Shown one piece after another: positions 12,901-27,900 of a stretch of DNA of 64,000 nt; the first letter of the stretch is position 1; every line of letters begins with the position of its first letter. Location of the stretch: NCBI GenBank assembly GCA_003573635.1, contig QUTJ01031852.1, forward strand, positions 25,296 through 89,295, read 5' to 3'. The notes beneath the pieces were generated by a model that saw only the letters and a program-made list of their open reading frames with translations, was not told where the DNA came from and did no database searches. The stretch is from Goniomonas avonlea (taxonomy: Eukaryota > Cryptophyceae > Goniomonadida > Goniomonadaceae). The position numbers and the translations under genes are program-made.

Positions 12901-15900
12901 AGAACGTCAGGCCATTGCCAGATGGGGTGATGGTGACCGCTTCTTTCGGGGAGAAGGAGGCTCGCACAGGAAGCGGGTCGGCCCAGACGCCAGCACCAAG
13001 GATCGGGTACAGTGCGATCTCGATGGCATGGTGCGCAGCCTTCACGATCTGCATCAAATTGGCAGGAGGCGTGTACTCATACTGGTCTGCGCCTGATACC
13101 GCATGGGTGACGGAGTGATCTCCAACCTCCTCACCGAAAATCCTCAAGCTCTGGGTCGTCGCAGTGGAAGAAGTGGACGCATCGAACCTGAACTCTGAGG
13201 GCTCAAACTGCACACCAGTGGCAGATAGGGTGACAATGACAGAACTCGTAGGCTGTTGAGCAACGCTGATGGAAAGAGGCTTGGTGGTTTCGCCAACGTT
13301 AATCGTGTAGTACTGCGGCAAGATGAAAGTCTTTGCAGCCTGGATCTTGATGCTTCCCGACGCGGGTTGAGTAAAGTGATACTTGTCTCGTCCCGACACT
13401 GCATATGTGATGGCCTGCATTCCGTTGATTACACCCTTAACAGTCCACGTTTTCGCCACAGTATCAAGGAATGACAGGCTTGCGGGAGTAAAGGTCAAGC
13501 CAGGACCAGACGGCGTCACGGTGACATTTGCCTGCTCGGAGATGCCCACATTTAGTTGGGCGGAAATCACTCCATTCCCGAGAACGGGGTACGTCGCGAA
13601 ACCAAATGTCTTGGGCAGTTGGATGACGATATGACCCGGTTGCGGTGACGTGTATTGGTATCGATCCGATCCTGACACCTCATAGGCAACATTGATAGGA
13701 TCACCCAAAGTGTCCCCTTTGACCATCCAAGCGCCGGAAGACATCTCATTGGTGAACGTCAGGCTGCTTGGAGTAAATGTCAGGCCAAGGCCGCTTGGCG
13801 TAATCGTCACCGAGGATGTTGGCTGCGCCGACAGTTGAACCGGCAACGACGCAGAAGTTACATGACGACCCAAAGTAGGGTAAGATGGCAGGACGAACGT
13901 CTTGGCGGACTGCACCGTCACTGAGCCATTGGGCGGAGGAGCGTACTCGTAACGGTCGACGCCACTGACGGTGTAGAAGACCGGGATGGTGCCCTCCTGT
14001 GAGCCCTCCACATTCCAAGTCTGCGACGTGCTCCCGCCAGCAACAAAGGCCAACTGAGCTGGGGTGAACACGAGGCCCCGACCGCTGGGGGTTATGACCA
14101 CACGCGTCGGTGGCAGACTTGACACTGACACGGACAACGCGCCAGAGACAACTCCATTACCAAGAGTAGGATAAAGCGGAAGAGTGAAGCTTCTCGCTTC
14201 CTGAACAGTCACACTGCTTGTGGCTGGAGTGAAATGAAGCTTATCCCGACCCGAGAGGGCGTGTTTGATAGTTTCGACACCGTCAACAGTGGCGGTGACC
14301 GTCCACGTCTTGGGGCCAACTCCATTAAATGACAACGAAGCAGGCGAAAACGTGAGACCTGGGCCAGATGGAGTGACAGTCACTGTGGCTGTGTCGGATA
14401 TGTCCAAACTCAGCTGCCCGGACTGAACACCGTTGCCGAGCACGTAGTATGTCGGCAAGAGAAGCGTTTTAGCCACGATGATCGAAATGGTGCCTGGATC
14501 CGGTACAGTAAAATTGAACCTGGACGCTCCGGTGAGCACGTATGTCACAGCATGGAGCCCGAGCTCGCTGCCCGAAACGGCCCAGGTAGCAGCCATGGAG
14601 CCACCGGCTTGGAATCGAAGCGAACTGGGCGTGAACGTCAGGCCCTCCCCTGATGGCGTGATCGTGACCTCTTGTCGAGGCAAGGCTGACACGCGGATGG
14701 TCAGCGGATCCGATTTGACATCAGCGCCAAGAACAGGATAGGCTGGAATATCGAACACATGGAACGCTCCTTGTACTGGCTGGATCCTATCCTCAGCAGG
14801 TGTGTACTGGTATTGGTCAGCACCGGAGGCCACGTGGGAGACTGCGTGGAAACCGAGTTCAACACCGCGCACTCGAAGGGTTTGGGTCAGCGCGCTGCCG
14901 GGCTTGAACACGAAAACTGATGGGAAGAACTCCAAGTTTGCTCCCGAAAGAGTGAGAGTAACTGTGGTCGAAGGCTGAGACGACACACCGACCTCCAAGG
15001 GATCACTTGTCTGCCCGACATTGATGACATGGTATTGGGGCAGAACGAACGATTTCGCAGGTTGGATGGTGATGGTTCCATCAGCGGGTGGCGTGAACTG
15101 GTAACGGTCACGGCCCGACAACGCGTACTTGATTGCATGCACGCCATTCACTTCGCCTGCAACCTTCCATGTCTGGACAGCCGTGCCGGTGAACGACAAG
15201 CTCGGCGGTGAGAACGACAGGCCCGGACCGGACGGAGTCACTGTCACTGTTGCCGCCGCAGAGATGCCAACGTTCAGCTCCGGTGACAAGACTAGATTAC
15301 CGAGTGTCGGGTATGTCGAGAACCCGAACGTTTTCGCAGTTTGGATCACGATCTTACCCGCCTGTGGCGGTGTGTACATGTACTGGTCAGCACCCGAGAT
15401 AGCGTAAACAATCTCCACGGGGTCACCCAGAGTGGCTCCAGACACCCTCCACTGCGCAGGCGTGCCAGCGCTGTTGAAGGTAAGGCTTTCCGGAGTGAAG
15501 CTGAGACCCAAACCGCTCGGTGTGATGGTGACTTCATTGGGAGGTGCAGAAGAGACTGAAACAGTTAAGGATGCAGACACAACGTTTTGACCCAGAACGG
15601 GATACGATGGGAGCAAAAACGTCTTCGGGTCGCGTATCTTGATGATTCCATTCTCGGGAGGGGTATACTTGTACTGATCCTCTCCTGTGATGGCATACGA
15701 GATTGGGATGTCACCGTTCTCCGTGCCGCGCACAGTCCATGTTGCCGAGGTGCTCCCGCCCGCAACAAACACCAATGAAGTTGGTGTGAACGTGAGTTGA
15801 TTTCCGCTGGGCGTGACCACAACGCGTGTCTTAGGCAAGGTGGTGACAGACACGGTCAATGGGGCAGACGTGACCCCCTTACCTAGGACTGGATACATTG

Positions 15901-18900
15901 GAAGCGTGAACGACATCTGCTCCTGGACCTTAACCCTGCTCGTCACCGGGGTAAAGTGCAACTTGTCCTGACCCGACAGATCGTACGTGATGACATGGTC
16001 GCCATTGACAGTGCCGGTCACCTTCCATGTTCGTGGACCCTTGCCTGTGAACGACAAGGTCGAAGGATCGAATGTCAAGCCCGTGCCTGATGGTGTCACA
16101 GAGACGATGGCGTCGGCGGAGATGTCGACAGACAACTCTGTGGACGTGACACCCTTGCCGAGGACAGGATAAACTGGCAGCAAGAGCTTCTTTGGAGGAA
16201 TTACAGTGATGCTGCCAGGAGCCGGGACGGTGTAATTGAACCTGGATAGCCCTGACAGAGTGTACGTGACCGCATGGGTCCCCTCGACAGTGCCATTGAC
16301 AGTCCAGCTTGCAGTGAATGCACCTCCAGCTTGCCAGGTGAGGAATCTCGGAATGAACGTGAGTCCCGTTCCGGACGGTGTGATCGTCACTTGCTGTTGA
16401 GGTAACGCCGAGACTCGCAGAGTGAGAGCATCTGACACAACGGCAGTTCCGATCAATGGATAAGGAGGAATATCAATCATGTGCTGAGCACCCTTAACCG
16501 GCTGCACAGCATTGGCTGGGGGGGTATACTCGTATTGGCTTGGGCCTGACACGACATGGGAGACCGCATGGAAGCCGATTTGAACTCCCCTGATGACGAA
16601 ACTGTACGTAATAGCGCTGGAAGGAGTGAAGGTGAACATATTGGGCTCAAACTCCATTCCGGGTCCAGACAGGGCGATCGTCACAGATGTCGTCGGTCGT
16701 AGGGACACGCTGATAGATCGAGGGTCGCTGGTCTGACCCACATTGATCGAAGCGTAGTCGGAAACAACAAACGACTTCGCTGGCTGGATGGTGAGGCTGC
16801 CGGGCGGGGGAGGCGTGAAGTGATACTTGTCCACACCCGACACAGCGTACGTGACGGGCTGCTCACCATTGATCACACCCTTGACTGTCCAAGTCTTGAC
16901 AGACGTGTCAGTGAAAGACAAACTGGCTGGAATGAAGGTCAACCCCGGTCCAGTGGGCGTCACTGTCACGGTTGCAGGTGCTGAGATGCCCACGTTGAGC
17001 TGTCCCGATGTCACATTATTGCCCAATGGCGGTGAGGTAGAGAATGCAAAGGTCTTGGCTGTCTGGATCGTGATCTTGCCAGGTTGAGGAGGCGTGTACT
17101 CGTACTGATTCGTGCCGGTGATTTGATACACAATTTGAACAGGGTCGCCAAGGATCTCGCCTGTCACCTTCCAGGAGCCGGAAGTCACCCCCCCAACGAA
17201 TGTCAAGCTCGCCGGAGCAAACTTGAGCCCTGTGCCACTGGGAGTGATCGTGACTGATGTAGGGGGAGCTGCCGAAATTTCCACTGGCAGCCACGCGGAA
17301 GTCACGCGCTGGCCAAGAGTGGGGTATGTTGGCAACACGAAGGTCTTGGTGGCCCCCACCTTGACCTTCCCAACAGCCGGGGGCGTGAACTCATACTTGT
17401 TCTCGCCACTCACCGCGTATGTCACAGGAATCTCGCCATCTTGTGTGCCCGTGATCTTCCAGGTTGCAGACTCGCTTCCTCCTGCGACGAACACCAACTC
17501 TCTCGGGTCGAAGGTGAGACCGGGCCCCGAAGGTGTAATGATCACACGCGTAGATGGCGAGTTCGTCACTGACACTGCCAATGGGCCGGACTTTACACCA
17601 TTGCCGAGGACATAGTACGCAGGAAGCACGAAAGCTTTTGCCTCCTGAATCGTGATGAAGCCCGACACTGGAGTGAAGTGCTGCCTGTCCGGACCCGAAA
17701 TCGTGTAGACAATGTTATGAGATCCAGTGACACTGCCGGACACAGTCCATGTCTTGGCACCAATCGCGGTGAAGGAGAGAGAAGCAGGGGAGAACGTCAA
17801 TCCAGCACCTGATGGTGTCACCGTGATAGTTGCTTGATCCGAGATGTCCACACTCAGTTCTCCGGATGTGACATCCTTACCCAACACAGGGTAGGACGGT
17901 ACGACCAGATTCCTCGCAGGTATAATCGTGACTCTGCCTGGGCCGGGGACCGTGTAGTTGAACCGATCCGCGCCTGCCAGTGTATATGAGATGGCGTAGA
18001 CGCCTTCTTGACTGCCCCTCACTGTCCAGGTCCTTGTCAATGGGGTGTGCGGTCGCCAGGTCAAGGACGTCGGCTTGAACGTCAAACCAGTCCCGGAGGG
18101 GGTGATCCTCACTTCCTCCTCAGGCAACTTCGACACGCGAATGATGATTGGCTCGGACTCAACATTGACACCGAGTGTCGGGTACGCAGGAATATCAAAC
18201 GCATGGTGCGCCTGCTGTACTGCCTGCACTTTGCTCCCTGCTGGAGTGTACTCGTACTGATCGGTTCCTTCAACAATGTGTGATACTGTATGGAATCCGA
18301 TCAATGTCCCGCGGACCGTGAAACCCTGAGTCATAGAGCTCGTTGGAGTGTAGGTCAAGAGCGATGGATTGAACTCGAGCCCAGTGGCAGACAGCCTTAA
18401 AGTGACCAAGGTGGACGGAGGCTGAGCGACACTAATGGACAAGGGGCCACTCGTTTCTCCCAGGTTGAGAGGTTCATACTCGCGAATCACGAACGTCTTG
18501 GCAGCTTGGATAGTGATGCTTCCAGGAGAAGGAGGCGTGAATAAGTACTGGTCCGGGCCAGACAGTCTGTACGTGATTCTCTGCACGCCATCAATTTCAC
18601 CAGAGACGATCCAAGTTTTGGGGACAATGTTGGTGAAGGACAGGGTCGTGGGTGAGAAAGTCAGTCCTGGACCCGACGGGGTGACTGTCACTGTAGCATT
18701 CGAAGAAATCTTCACGTTGAGCTTTGGCGACCAGACTTGGTTGCCTAGAAGTGGATAGTCGGAGAAGAAGAATGATTTCGCGGGCTGGATTGTGATCTGC
18801 CCAGGCGCTGGCGTGGTGTATTGGTTCCTGTCAGCACCGGTGACCTCGTACAGGATGTCAACAGGTGCTCCAAGCGTGCTCCCGCTCACTGTCCAAGTTG

Positions 18901-21900
18901 CCGACCTCGCACCGCTGGAAAACGTCATGACGGAAGGAACGAATGTGAGTCCATCCCCGCGAGGTGTAATCTGGACCTCATTGGTTGGTGGTACAGAGAG
19001 TTGAACCATCAAGGGAGCAGATGTTACGAACTGGCCAAGGACCGGATAGGTTGGCAGAATGAAAGTCCGAGCTGGTTGAATAGTGATCTGTTGAGCCTCT
19101 GGTGGCATGAATTGACCCCGGTCCGCCCCACTGAGATTGTACCGCACCACGATCGCACCGTCTTGCTCACCCCGTACTGTCCAGGTGAGCGACGAGCTGC
19201 CACCCCCAACGAAGGAAAGGAATGGTGGCACAAAGGTTAGTCCGGATCCACTGGGCGTGATGATCACCTCCCCAAGAGTCAGGCCAGAAACAGACACAGT
19301 CTGCTCCGTGGAGGTCACATTGTTGCCAAGAACTGGGTAATCAGGCATAATGAACCATTTCACGTCCTGAATGGTAATGTTGCTGTACGCAGGCAGGAAA
19401 TGCAAGCGGTCACGGCCATCATACTCGTATGTAATCTGGTGGAAACCGTTGATGACGCCCTTCACCGTCCAGGGTTGCAGCTCCCGTCCAGTGTACACAG
19501 CCCAGCGGTGGAAAACAGGATTAAATGTCAGTCCAGTGCCCTTGGGCAGAGCTTGTACCTCCGCTGCGTCGTCGATGTCCACGAAGAGTTCCTCTGAAGT
19601 CACCCCGTTGCCCATTGTTGGGTAACGAGGGGGCAACAGGTGCTTCGGCGGAATGATGGTGATGGTCGCAGGGTTGGGTGCAGTGTAATTGTAGCGAGAC
19701 ACTCCCGATACACTGTATGAGACGGCTTGCTCACCAATGATAGTACCCTTGACGATGTAACTCAGCGTCGGTGGTCCGCCAGCCTCGAACGTGAGAGACG
19801 AAGGAGCAAAAGTCAACCCGTTACCGAACGGCGTTATTGTCACTCTGACCTGGGGCAATGACGAAACCCGGACAACATGAGGGTCTGACTCAACACCCGC
19901 ACCAAGGACGGGGTAGGCAGGGATGTCAAAGGACTTCTGCGCCATCTGCACTGACTGCGCCTGATCTGCAGGAGGCGTATACTCGTACTGTGCGTCCCCG
20001 GTAACAGTATGCTTCACCATATGGGTCCCAACCAAAACACCCTTGACGGTCAGAGCCTGGGCTTCTGAACTGAAGGGAGCGAACGTGAAGCGCGATGGAT
20101 TGAACTCCAGTCCTGGAGCAGAGAGTGTGATAGTCACCGACGTTGACGGAGGCTGCGCAACACTAATAAATCGAGGGCGGCTTGTCTCTCCCACATTCAG
20201 CACAGTGTACTCAGGAAGCACGAACTGCTTGGGCGACTGGATTGTGATGCTGCCAGGCTGGGGTTGTGCGAATTGGTACTTGTCGCGACCAGATACCGAA
20301 TACACGATGCTGTGCTGCCCAATGATTTGACCCTTGACAGTCCACGTTCGCACACCCGTGTCGATAAATGATAAACTCGAAGGCGCGAATGTGAGCCCAG
20401 GGCCAGAGGGGGTCACTGTCACCTCGGCGTTGGCTGAGATACCAACAGTGAGCTCTTCAGATCGAACTCCCGCTCCCAGGACTGGATAAGTAGAGAAACC
20501 AAAGGTCTTGGCTGGCGCGATCACTATCTGTCCTGACTGTGGAGGGGTGTACTTGTACTGGTCCACACCGGAGATGGCATACAAAATCTCCACAGGGTCA
20601 CCTATCAGACTTCCGGTTACCCTCCAAGCACCAGAGGACATTGCGTTCGTAAACACGAGGCTTGACGGCGTGAATGTCAGCCCAGCACCGCTAGGAGTGA
20701 CGATGACCTCGGTCGGTGGAACGGACGAAACGGACACTGACAACGATGACGAAGTCACGCCTTGTCCCAGCGTGGGATATGTCGGCAGCACAAAGGTCAG
20801 CGCTGGTTGCACCTTCACTGTTCCCGCAAGCGGTGGTGTGTACTCGTACTGGTTCTCGCCGCTGATCATGTACGAGATAGGTATGTCCCCAGCCTGCCCA
20901 CCTGTCACTGTCCAGGTTGCTGACGTGGCACCCCCACCAATAAACTCGAGCTTTGAAGGCTTAAAGACGAGCCCAGGCCCACTGGGTGTGATCACTACCC
21001 TTGTTGCTGGCGAGTTGGACACGGATACTGGCAACCGGGCGGAAGTCACATCGACGCCGAGCGTCGGATACGGTGGCAGAGTGAATGTCTTCGAATCCCG
21101 GACCTCCACGGTGCCCACCGCAGGTGTGAAATGCAACTTGTCTCGGCCGGAGAGGGTGTATTTGATCGGATGGACTCCATTGAAGGTTCCCTTGACCGTC
21201 CAAGTCTGGACCCCAACACCGGTGAATGATAGAATCTCCGGTGTGAAGGTGAGTCCAGTTCCTGAGGGAGTAACGGAAACAACAGCTGTGGAGGAGATAT
21301 CCACATTCAGCTGCCCAGAAGTCACGCCATTGCCAAGAAGAGGATAAGTAGGAAGCGACATCGACTTGGCCTCAACGATCGTGATGCTTCCCGGATTCGG
21401 AACAGTGAAGTTGAACCTTGATGGCCCGGACAGCGTGTAGGTGATCGCATGCTCTCCGAGTTGACTGCCCCTCACAGTCCAGGAACGGGTAATGGTTCCA
21501 CCAGCAACCCAGGTCAGAGAAAGAGGGGAAAATGTCAACCCAGTGCCAGCAGGCGTGATGGTGACCTGTTCAGTAGGCAAGGCTGATACACGGAGCGTCA
21601 GTGGATCAGATTGCACCTCGCGGCCGAGCACGGGATACTGAGGGATGTCAAATATTTTATCAGCTCCTTGCACCGGTTGGATTCCGTTGGACGGAGGCGT
21701 GTACTCGTACTGGTCGACACCTGTGACCACGTGAGAGACTGTGTGGAATCCTGTCACAGTGCCCTTGATAGTCAGGCTCTGCAACGCGGAATTGGAAGGC
21801 GAGAAGATGAATTCGGATGGAGTGAACACCAGACCGTTTCCGAGCAGAGTGATCTTCACCGAGGTGGTTGGCGCTTGCCGCACCCCGATTGTCAGAGGGT

Positions 21901-24900
21901 TGCTGGTCTGACCGGCATTGAGGGTGTAGTAGTTCGGCAGCACAAACTCCTTTGCGGGCTGAATCGTGATGCTGTCAGCCGCAGGTGGAGTGAACAGGTA
22001 CTGATCAGGCCCTGAGATTTGGTAGGCGATGGGTTGGAGGCCGTTTACTTCACCGACGACCTTCCAGGAATGAACTTCGGTTCCCACGAAGTCGGCACTG
22101 AACGAAAGGCTCGATGGCACAAAGGTGAGCCCTGGGCCGGAAGGAGTCACTGTGACAGTGCCGGGTTCCGAGACGCCAACGCTGAGCGCTTGAGACGAAA
22201 CACCATTGCCTAGGACGGGGTATGTCGAGAAACCGAAGGTCTTGGCGGGCTGGATCGTGATCTGTCCCGGTTGGGGGGGGTTGTACTCGGCGCGGTCGAC
22301 TCCAGTGACAACATACACAATTTCCACAGGTCCAGGAGAGCTCCCCTTCACCTTCCATGACAGGGAAGCAACCCCAGTGGTGAAAATCAGGGAGGATGGA
22401 GTGAATGTGAGACCTGCTCCACTCGGCGTAATTGTGATCGAGGTTGGTGGCGCGGCAGACAGTTGAACGCTGAGGGAGGCCGATTGAACACCCTGTCCCA
22501 GAGTTGGGTATGCTGGGAGGATGAATGTCTTGGCTGGTTGTACAGTCACCACGCCGGAAGGAGGTGGGGCATACTCGTACTGATCATTCGAGGAAATTGC
22601 GTAGGTAATAGGCACGTCGCCATTCTGAACGCCTTGTACCGTCCATGAGCCAGAAGCCTCCCCAGCAACTTCAAACACTAGCTTCGCTGGTGTGAAAGTC
22701 AGCCCAGGCCCGCTGGGTGTGATGATCACCCGGGAGGACGGAGAGCTCGAAACTGAGACTGTCAGAGGAGAAGACGTCACACCATTACCAAGTCGCGGGT
22801 AGATGGGGAGCGTGAACAACTTTGCCGCTTGAATTGTTACGCTGCTTGACGCCGGAGTGAAGTGCAACTTGTCACGACCAGTCAAAGCATAGGTGATAGG
22901 CTGCACCCCGTTCATGTTTCCGGAGACTGTCCATGTCTTGGGTCCGACTCCAGTGAATGACAGGGAAGCAGGCGAGAAAGTCAAACCAGGACCGGAGGGA
23001 GTCACGGTGACGGTCGCGTCGGACGAAATGTCCAGGTTCAGGAGACCCGATGTCACACCGTTGCCAAGCACAGGGTATGTCGGCAGCCGAAGAGTCTTTG
23101 CTGGGATCACTGTGATGCTGCCATCATCAGGAACCGTGAAGTTGAACCGCGAAGCGCCGAACAGTTCGTAAGTAATGACGTGGACACCTTCCTGGGCTCC
23201 GGAAAGTGTCCAGGAGGCAGTCATGGAGCCGCCGGCAACCCAAATCAGAGTGGGGGGCGTGAATGTCAGACCTGGGCCTGAAGGCGTGATCCTGACTTCC
23301 TGCCTTGGCAAGTCGGACACACGGAGTGTCAGGGGATCGGATTGGACACCGATTCCAAGTACAGGGTACGCAGGGATGTTAAACGCCTTGAATGCTCCCT
23401 GGACAGCTTGCACGTCTTGTGAAGGAGGTGTGTACTCGTATTGATCCGTGTCAGACACCTGATACGAAACTGGGTGGAAGCCATTCACCAACCCAGTCAC
23501 TTGCACAAACTGTACAGTGGCGGTGGAAGGATTAAACACGAACCGTGAAGGAGTAAATTCAAGTCCCGGCCCAGACAACGATATCGTCACTGAGGTGGAC
23601 GGCGCCTGGTTCACACTGATAGCCAATGGCTCACTGGTTTGCAAGGCATTGATGGTGTAGTACTGAGGCAGACTAAACGTCTTGGCCGGCTGGATAGTAA
23701 TGCTTCCGGGTGCAGGTTGCTCGAAGTGATGCTTGTCGGGACCTGATAGGGTGTAGGTGATGCTCTGTACTCCATCGATGGTGCCAACCACAGTCCAGGT
23801 CTGCACGGTTGTGTCCGTGTACGTCAGACTTGTGGGGGTGAAGGTCAGCCCCGGCCCTGTCGGGGTCACTGTTACTGATGCCGCCTCCGAGATGCCGACT
23901 GACAGCTCTGCCGACACCACACCGTTACCGAGCACAGAATATGGAGAGAACGCGAAGGTCTTTGGAGATTGGATCGTGATTCCTCCGGAAGCAGGCGGCT
24001 TGTACTCGTAGCGGTCGGGACCAGAGATTGCGTAAACAATTTCAATAGGATCTCCGAGAACGCTCCCGGTCACTTTCCACGTCTGGGATACAACGCTGTT
24101 GGAGAACGTCCGACTCGACGGGGAGAACACTAGTCCGGCCCCGCTGGGAGTAATGGTGACAGCAGTCGGCGGCGCTGCCGACACTTGCACAACGAGAGAC
24201 TCAGAGAGCACACCTTGCCCAGTCGCTGGATAGGAAGGCAGCACAAATGTCTTGGCCGGCTGCACCTTGATTGAGCCCGCTGCAGGTGGAGTGAACTCGT
24301 ATCTGTCAACTCCACTGATGGAATACGTCACAGGAATATCGCCGTCCTGAATTCCTCGCACTGTCCAAGTGGCCGACGAGGCGCCGCCCGCAACGAACGC
24401 CAATTGCGTTGGTGCGAAGGTTAGCCCTGGGCCAGTCGGGGTGATCACCACGCGGGTTGGAGGCAAGCTAGACACCGACACAGTTAGTGAGCCCGAGGTC
24501 ACGCCATTGCCGAGGACTGGATAGGACGGAAGAGCAAAGGTCTTGGGGCTTTGCACCGTCACGTTGCTGGTCGCTGGCAAGAAGTGCAACTTGTCTCGTC
24601 CAGACAGGGCGTACCGGACAGAGTGAACACCGTCGATGGCGCCAGTCACGGTCCAAGTTTGGCTCGCAGTGTCGGTGAACGACAGGCTGACGGGGGAAAA
24701 TGTGAGGCCAGGGCCGGAGGGTGTCACAGTCACGGTGGCAGGGGCCGAGATGCCAACGATAAGTTGACCAGACGTGACTCCAGTCCCCAACACTGGGTAA
24801 ACCGGTAGTCCCAAAATCTTGGAGGGAATGACAGTGATGCTGCCTGCATCGGGAACAGTGAAGTTATGTCTGGAAGTTCCAGACACTTGGTAAGTCACTG

Positions 24901-27900
24901 CATGCTCGCCCTCCTGGGAGCCACGGACGATCCAGGACTGTGTCAGAGAGCCACTGGCGGCCCAAGTCAAGGAGCTCGGCGTGAACGTCAGGCCCGGTCC
25001 CGAAGGGGTGATGGTAACATCGTGCCTCGGAAGTGCGGACACTCGCACTGCCAATGGATCAGACGTGACCCCGGCGCCAACGACAGGATACGCAGGGATG
25101 TCAAAAAGGTGATGGGCTCCCTGGACGGCCTGGACACGGTCGGCAGGAGGTGTGTACTCGTACTTGTCGAGCCCAGACACTGTGTGCGACACCGTGTGGA
25201 AGCCGACTTGCGTGCCCCTAACAGTGAGACTCTGAGAATTGGAGCTCGTGGACGCGAACGAAAATTGAGCTGGAGTGAACACTGCTCCTCCTGCCGCCAT
25301 CTGGATGTTCACAGACGTCGAAGGGGCTGACGACACACCAACAGAAAGAGGTGCACTGGTCTGTCCCACGTTGATAGTGTAGTACTCTGGCAGGACGAAC
25401 GCTTTAGCGGGCTGGATCTTGATACTGCCATCCTGAGGCGGTGTAAAGTGATACTTGTCAGGACCGGACAGAGTGTAAACAATAGTCTGGGTCCCGTCGG
25501 TCACACCGGTCACTTTCCAGCTCTGCACCGCGGTGCCAGTGAACGACAGGCTCGAAGGCACGAAGGTCAGACCAAGGCCAGAAGGAGTCACCGTCACAGT
25601 GGCGATGGCAGAGATTTGGACATTTAGGTCGCCAGATGCCACACCATTGCCCATCACAGGGTAGGAGGGCAACAAAACCGTCTTCGCAGGCTGAATGACG
25701 ATCTTGCCCTGAAGCGGGGGGGTGTACTCATAACGGTCAGCGCCCGTGATCGCGTACACGATTGCCACTGGGTTACCAACAGTTGTACCGGTCACGGTCC
25801 AAGACCCAGTCATCACGGCATTTGTGAACGTGAGGCTCGTCGGGGAAAACACCAGGCCCTCACCAGATGGCGTGATCGTGACTTGTGTAGGAGGAAGTGC
25901 GGAAACTTCCACAGTGAGTGGCGCCGAAGTCACGGTGCGGCCGAGAGTCGGATACGTCGGCAGCACGAAAGTCTTGGCCATTTGCACATTGACCGAGCCT
26001 TGCGCGGGAGGCGTGTACTCGTACCGGTCCTCACCACTCACTGCGTAAGAGATCGGAATGGCTCCAGTTTGGGTCCCACGCACTGTCCAGGTTCCGGACA
26101 TGCTCCCACCAGCTACGAACGCAAGTTGTGCAGGCGTGAAGGTCAGACCAGGTCCACTCGGTGTGATCACAACTCGCGTGAGCGGTGAGTTGGAGATGGA
26201 CACCGATCGAGGAGGAGAGGTTACACCACTGCCAAGGATTGGGTACGTCGGAAGCATGAAGGACTTGGGCTCTTGAATTGTCACCATGCTCGATGCCGGA
26301 GAGAAATGCAACTTGTCACGGCCTGTGATTGCATATGAAATAGGCTGCTGTCCATTGATAGCCCCAGTCACTGTCCAGGTTTTGAGACCAGTGTCTGAGT
26401 ACGACAGGGACGAGGGCGAAAATGTCAACCCAGGCCCAGATGGCGTGACGGTCACCGTAGCAGCCCGCGAAATGTCAACGCTCAGCTGACCCGAGGTCAC
26501 GCCATTGCCGAGCGTTGGGTAAACAGGGAGCACAAGCGTCTTGGGTGAAATGACGGTGATGGCGCCTGGATCAGGAACAGTGTAGTTGAATCGAGATTGC
26601 CCTGTCAACGTGTACGTGACCGCCTGGGTACCCTCCACCGTACCGCGAACGGTCCATGTTGCTGACCTAGAATCACCCGGTAGCCATGTGATGGAGCTGG
26701 GCGTGAAGGTTAAACCTGTTCCTGATGGAGTGATGGTGACCGACTCCGAGGGAAGTGAGGAAACGCGAACCGTAAGTGGATCCGAGAGAACACCTGACCC
26801 AAGCACGGGGTAGCTGGGGACCTCGAAGATCTTCGTTGTCCCTTGCACTGCCTGCACCCGGTCTGGAATGGGAGGGTATTCGTACTTGTCTGCTCCCGAC
26901 ACCGTATGCGTCACTGTGTGGAAGCCTTCAAGCACTCCCGTGACAGTAAGACTCATTGAGGTTGCGCCCCACGAGTAGAAAGTAAATTGCGAAGGCTCAA
27001 ACTCTAATCCCGGGGACGTGAGGGTCACGGTGACTGTGGTTGATGGAGGCGCCGACACACTGATGGTCTGGGGACCGCTCGTTTGGCCGACGTTAAGTGT
27101 GTAGTATTCAGGCACACCGAATGTCTTGACGGGCTGGATTGTGATGCTCCCAGGCATAGGTGGCGTGAAATGATACTTGTCTTGACCAGAAACCACGTAG
27201 TTGATGGGCTGTGCACCGTCAATTAGACCTGTGACCTTCCACGTTTGGGCGACAGAATCGGTGAAAGAGAGGCTTGTCGGTTCGAACGTGAGTCCTGGGC
27301 CAGAAGGCGTGACAGTCACCGTTGCCGGCGATGAAATACCAACATGAAGCGCACCCGACGTAACACCATTCCCGAGCACTGGATAGGCCGAGAAACCAAA
27401 GGTCTTAGCAGGCTGGATGGCAATCTGCCCAGGTTGTGGAGGAGTGTATTGATACCTGTCAGGACCGGCGATGGCGTAAGAAATTTCAACCGGATCACCG
27501 AGAGTGTTGCCAGTCACAGTCCAAGTTCCTGAGACAATACCATTGAGGAACCTCAACTCTGGCGGCGAAAACGTCAACCCGGTTCCGCTTGGAGTGAGAA
27601 CCACTTCAGTGGGAGGAGCCGATGATACCGTTACCGTGAGTGACGCTGATGTCACACCCCTGCCGAGAGTCGGGTATGCGGGCAAAGCAAAAGTCTTTGC
27701 AGGCTGCACCGTCACGGATCCCACAGTTGGCGGCGTGAACTCGTACTTGTCCTCTCCACTTACTGCGTAAGACACTTCCTGCACACCATTCTGGGTTCCA
27801 CGAACAGTCCAAGTTGCCATCATACTGCCGCCCGCTTGGAATATCAGCTGAGATGGCACAAACGTCAGTCCAGCCCCGCTGGGTGTGATCACCACTCTTG

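Noticed and set aside
20508-21347. Plus-strand open frame of 279 codons and many similar ones of 60-270 codons throughout
   Set aside because: They are antisense shadows of the repeat. They recur at the repeat spacing, are broken at random places, use mixed alternative starts and show no family of their own. The minus-strand frame is open through all of them.
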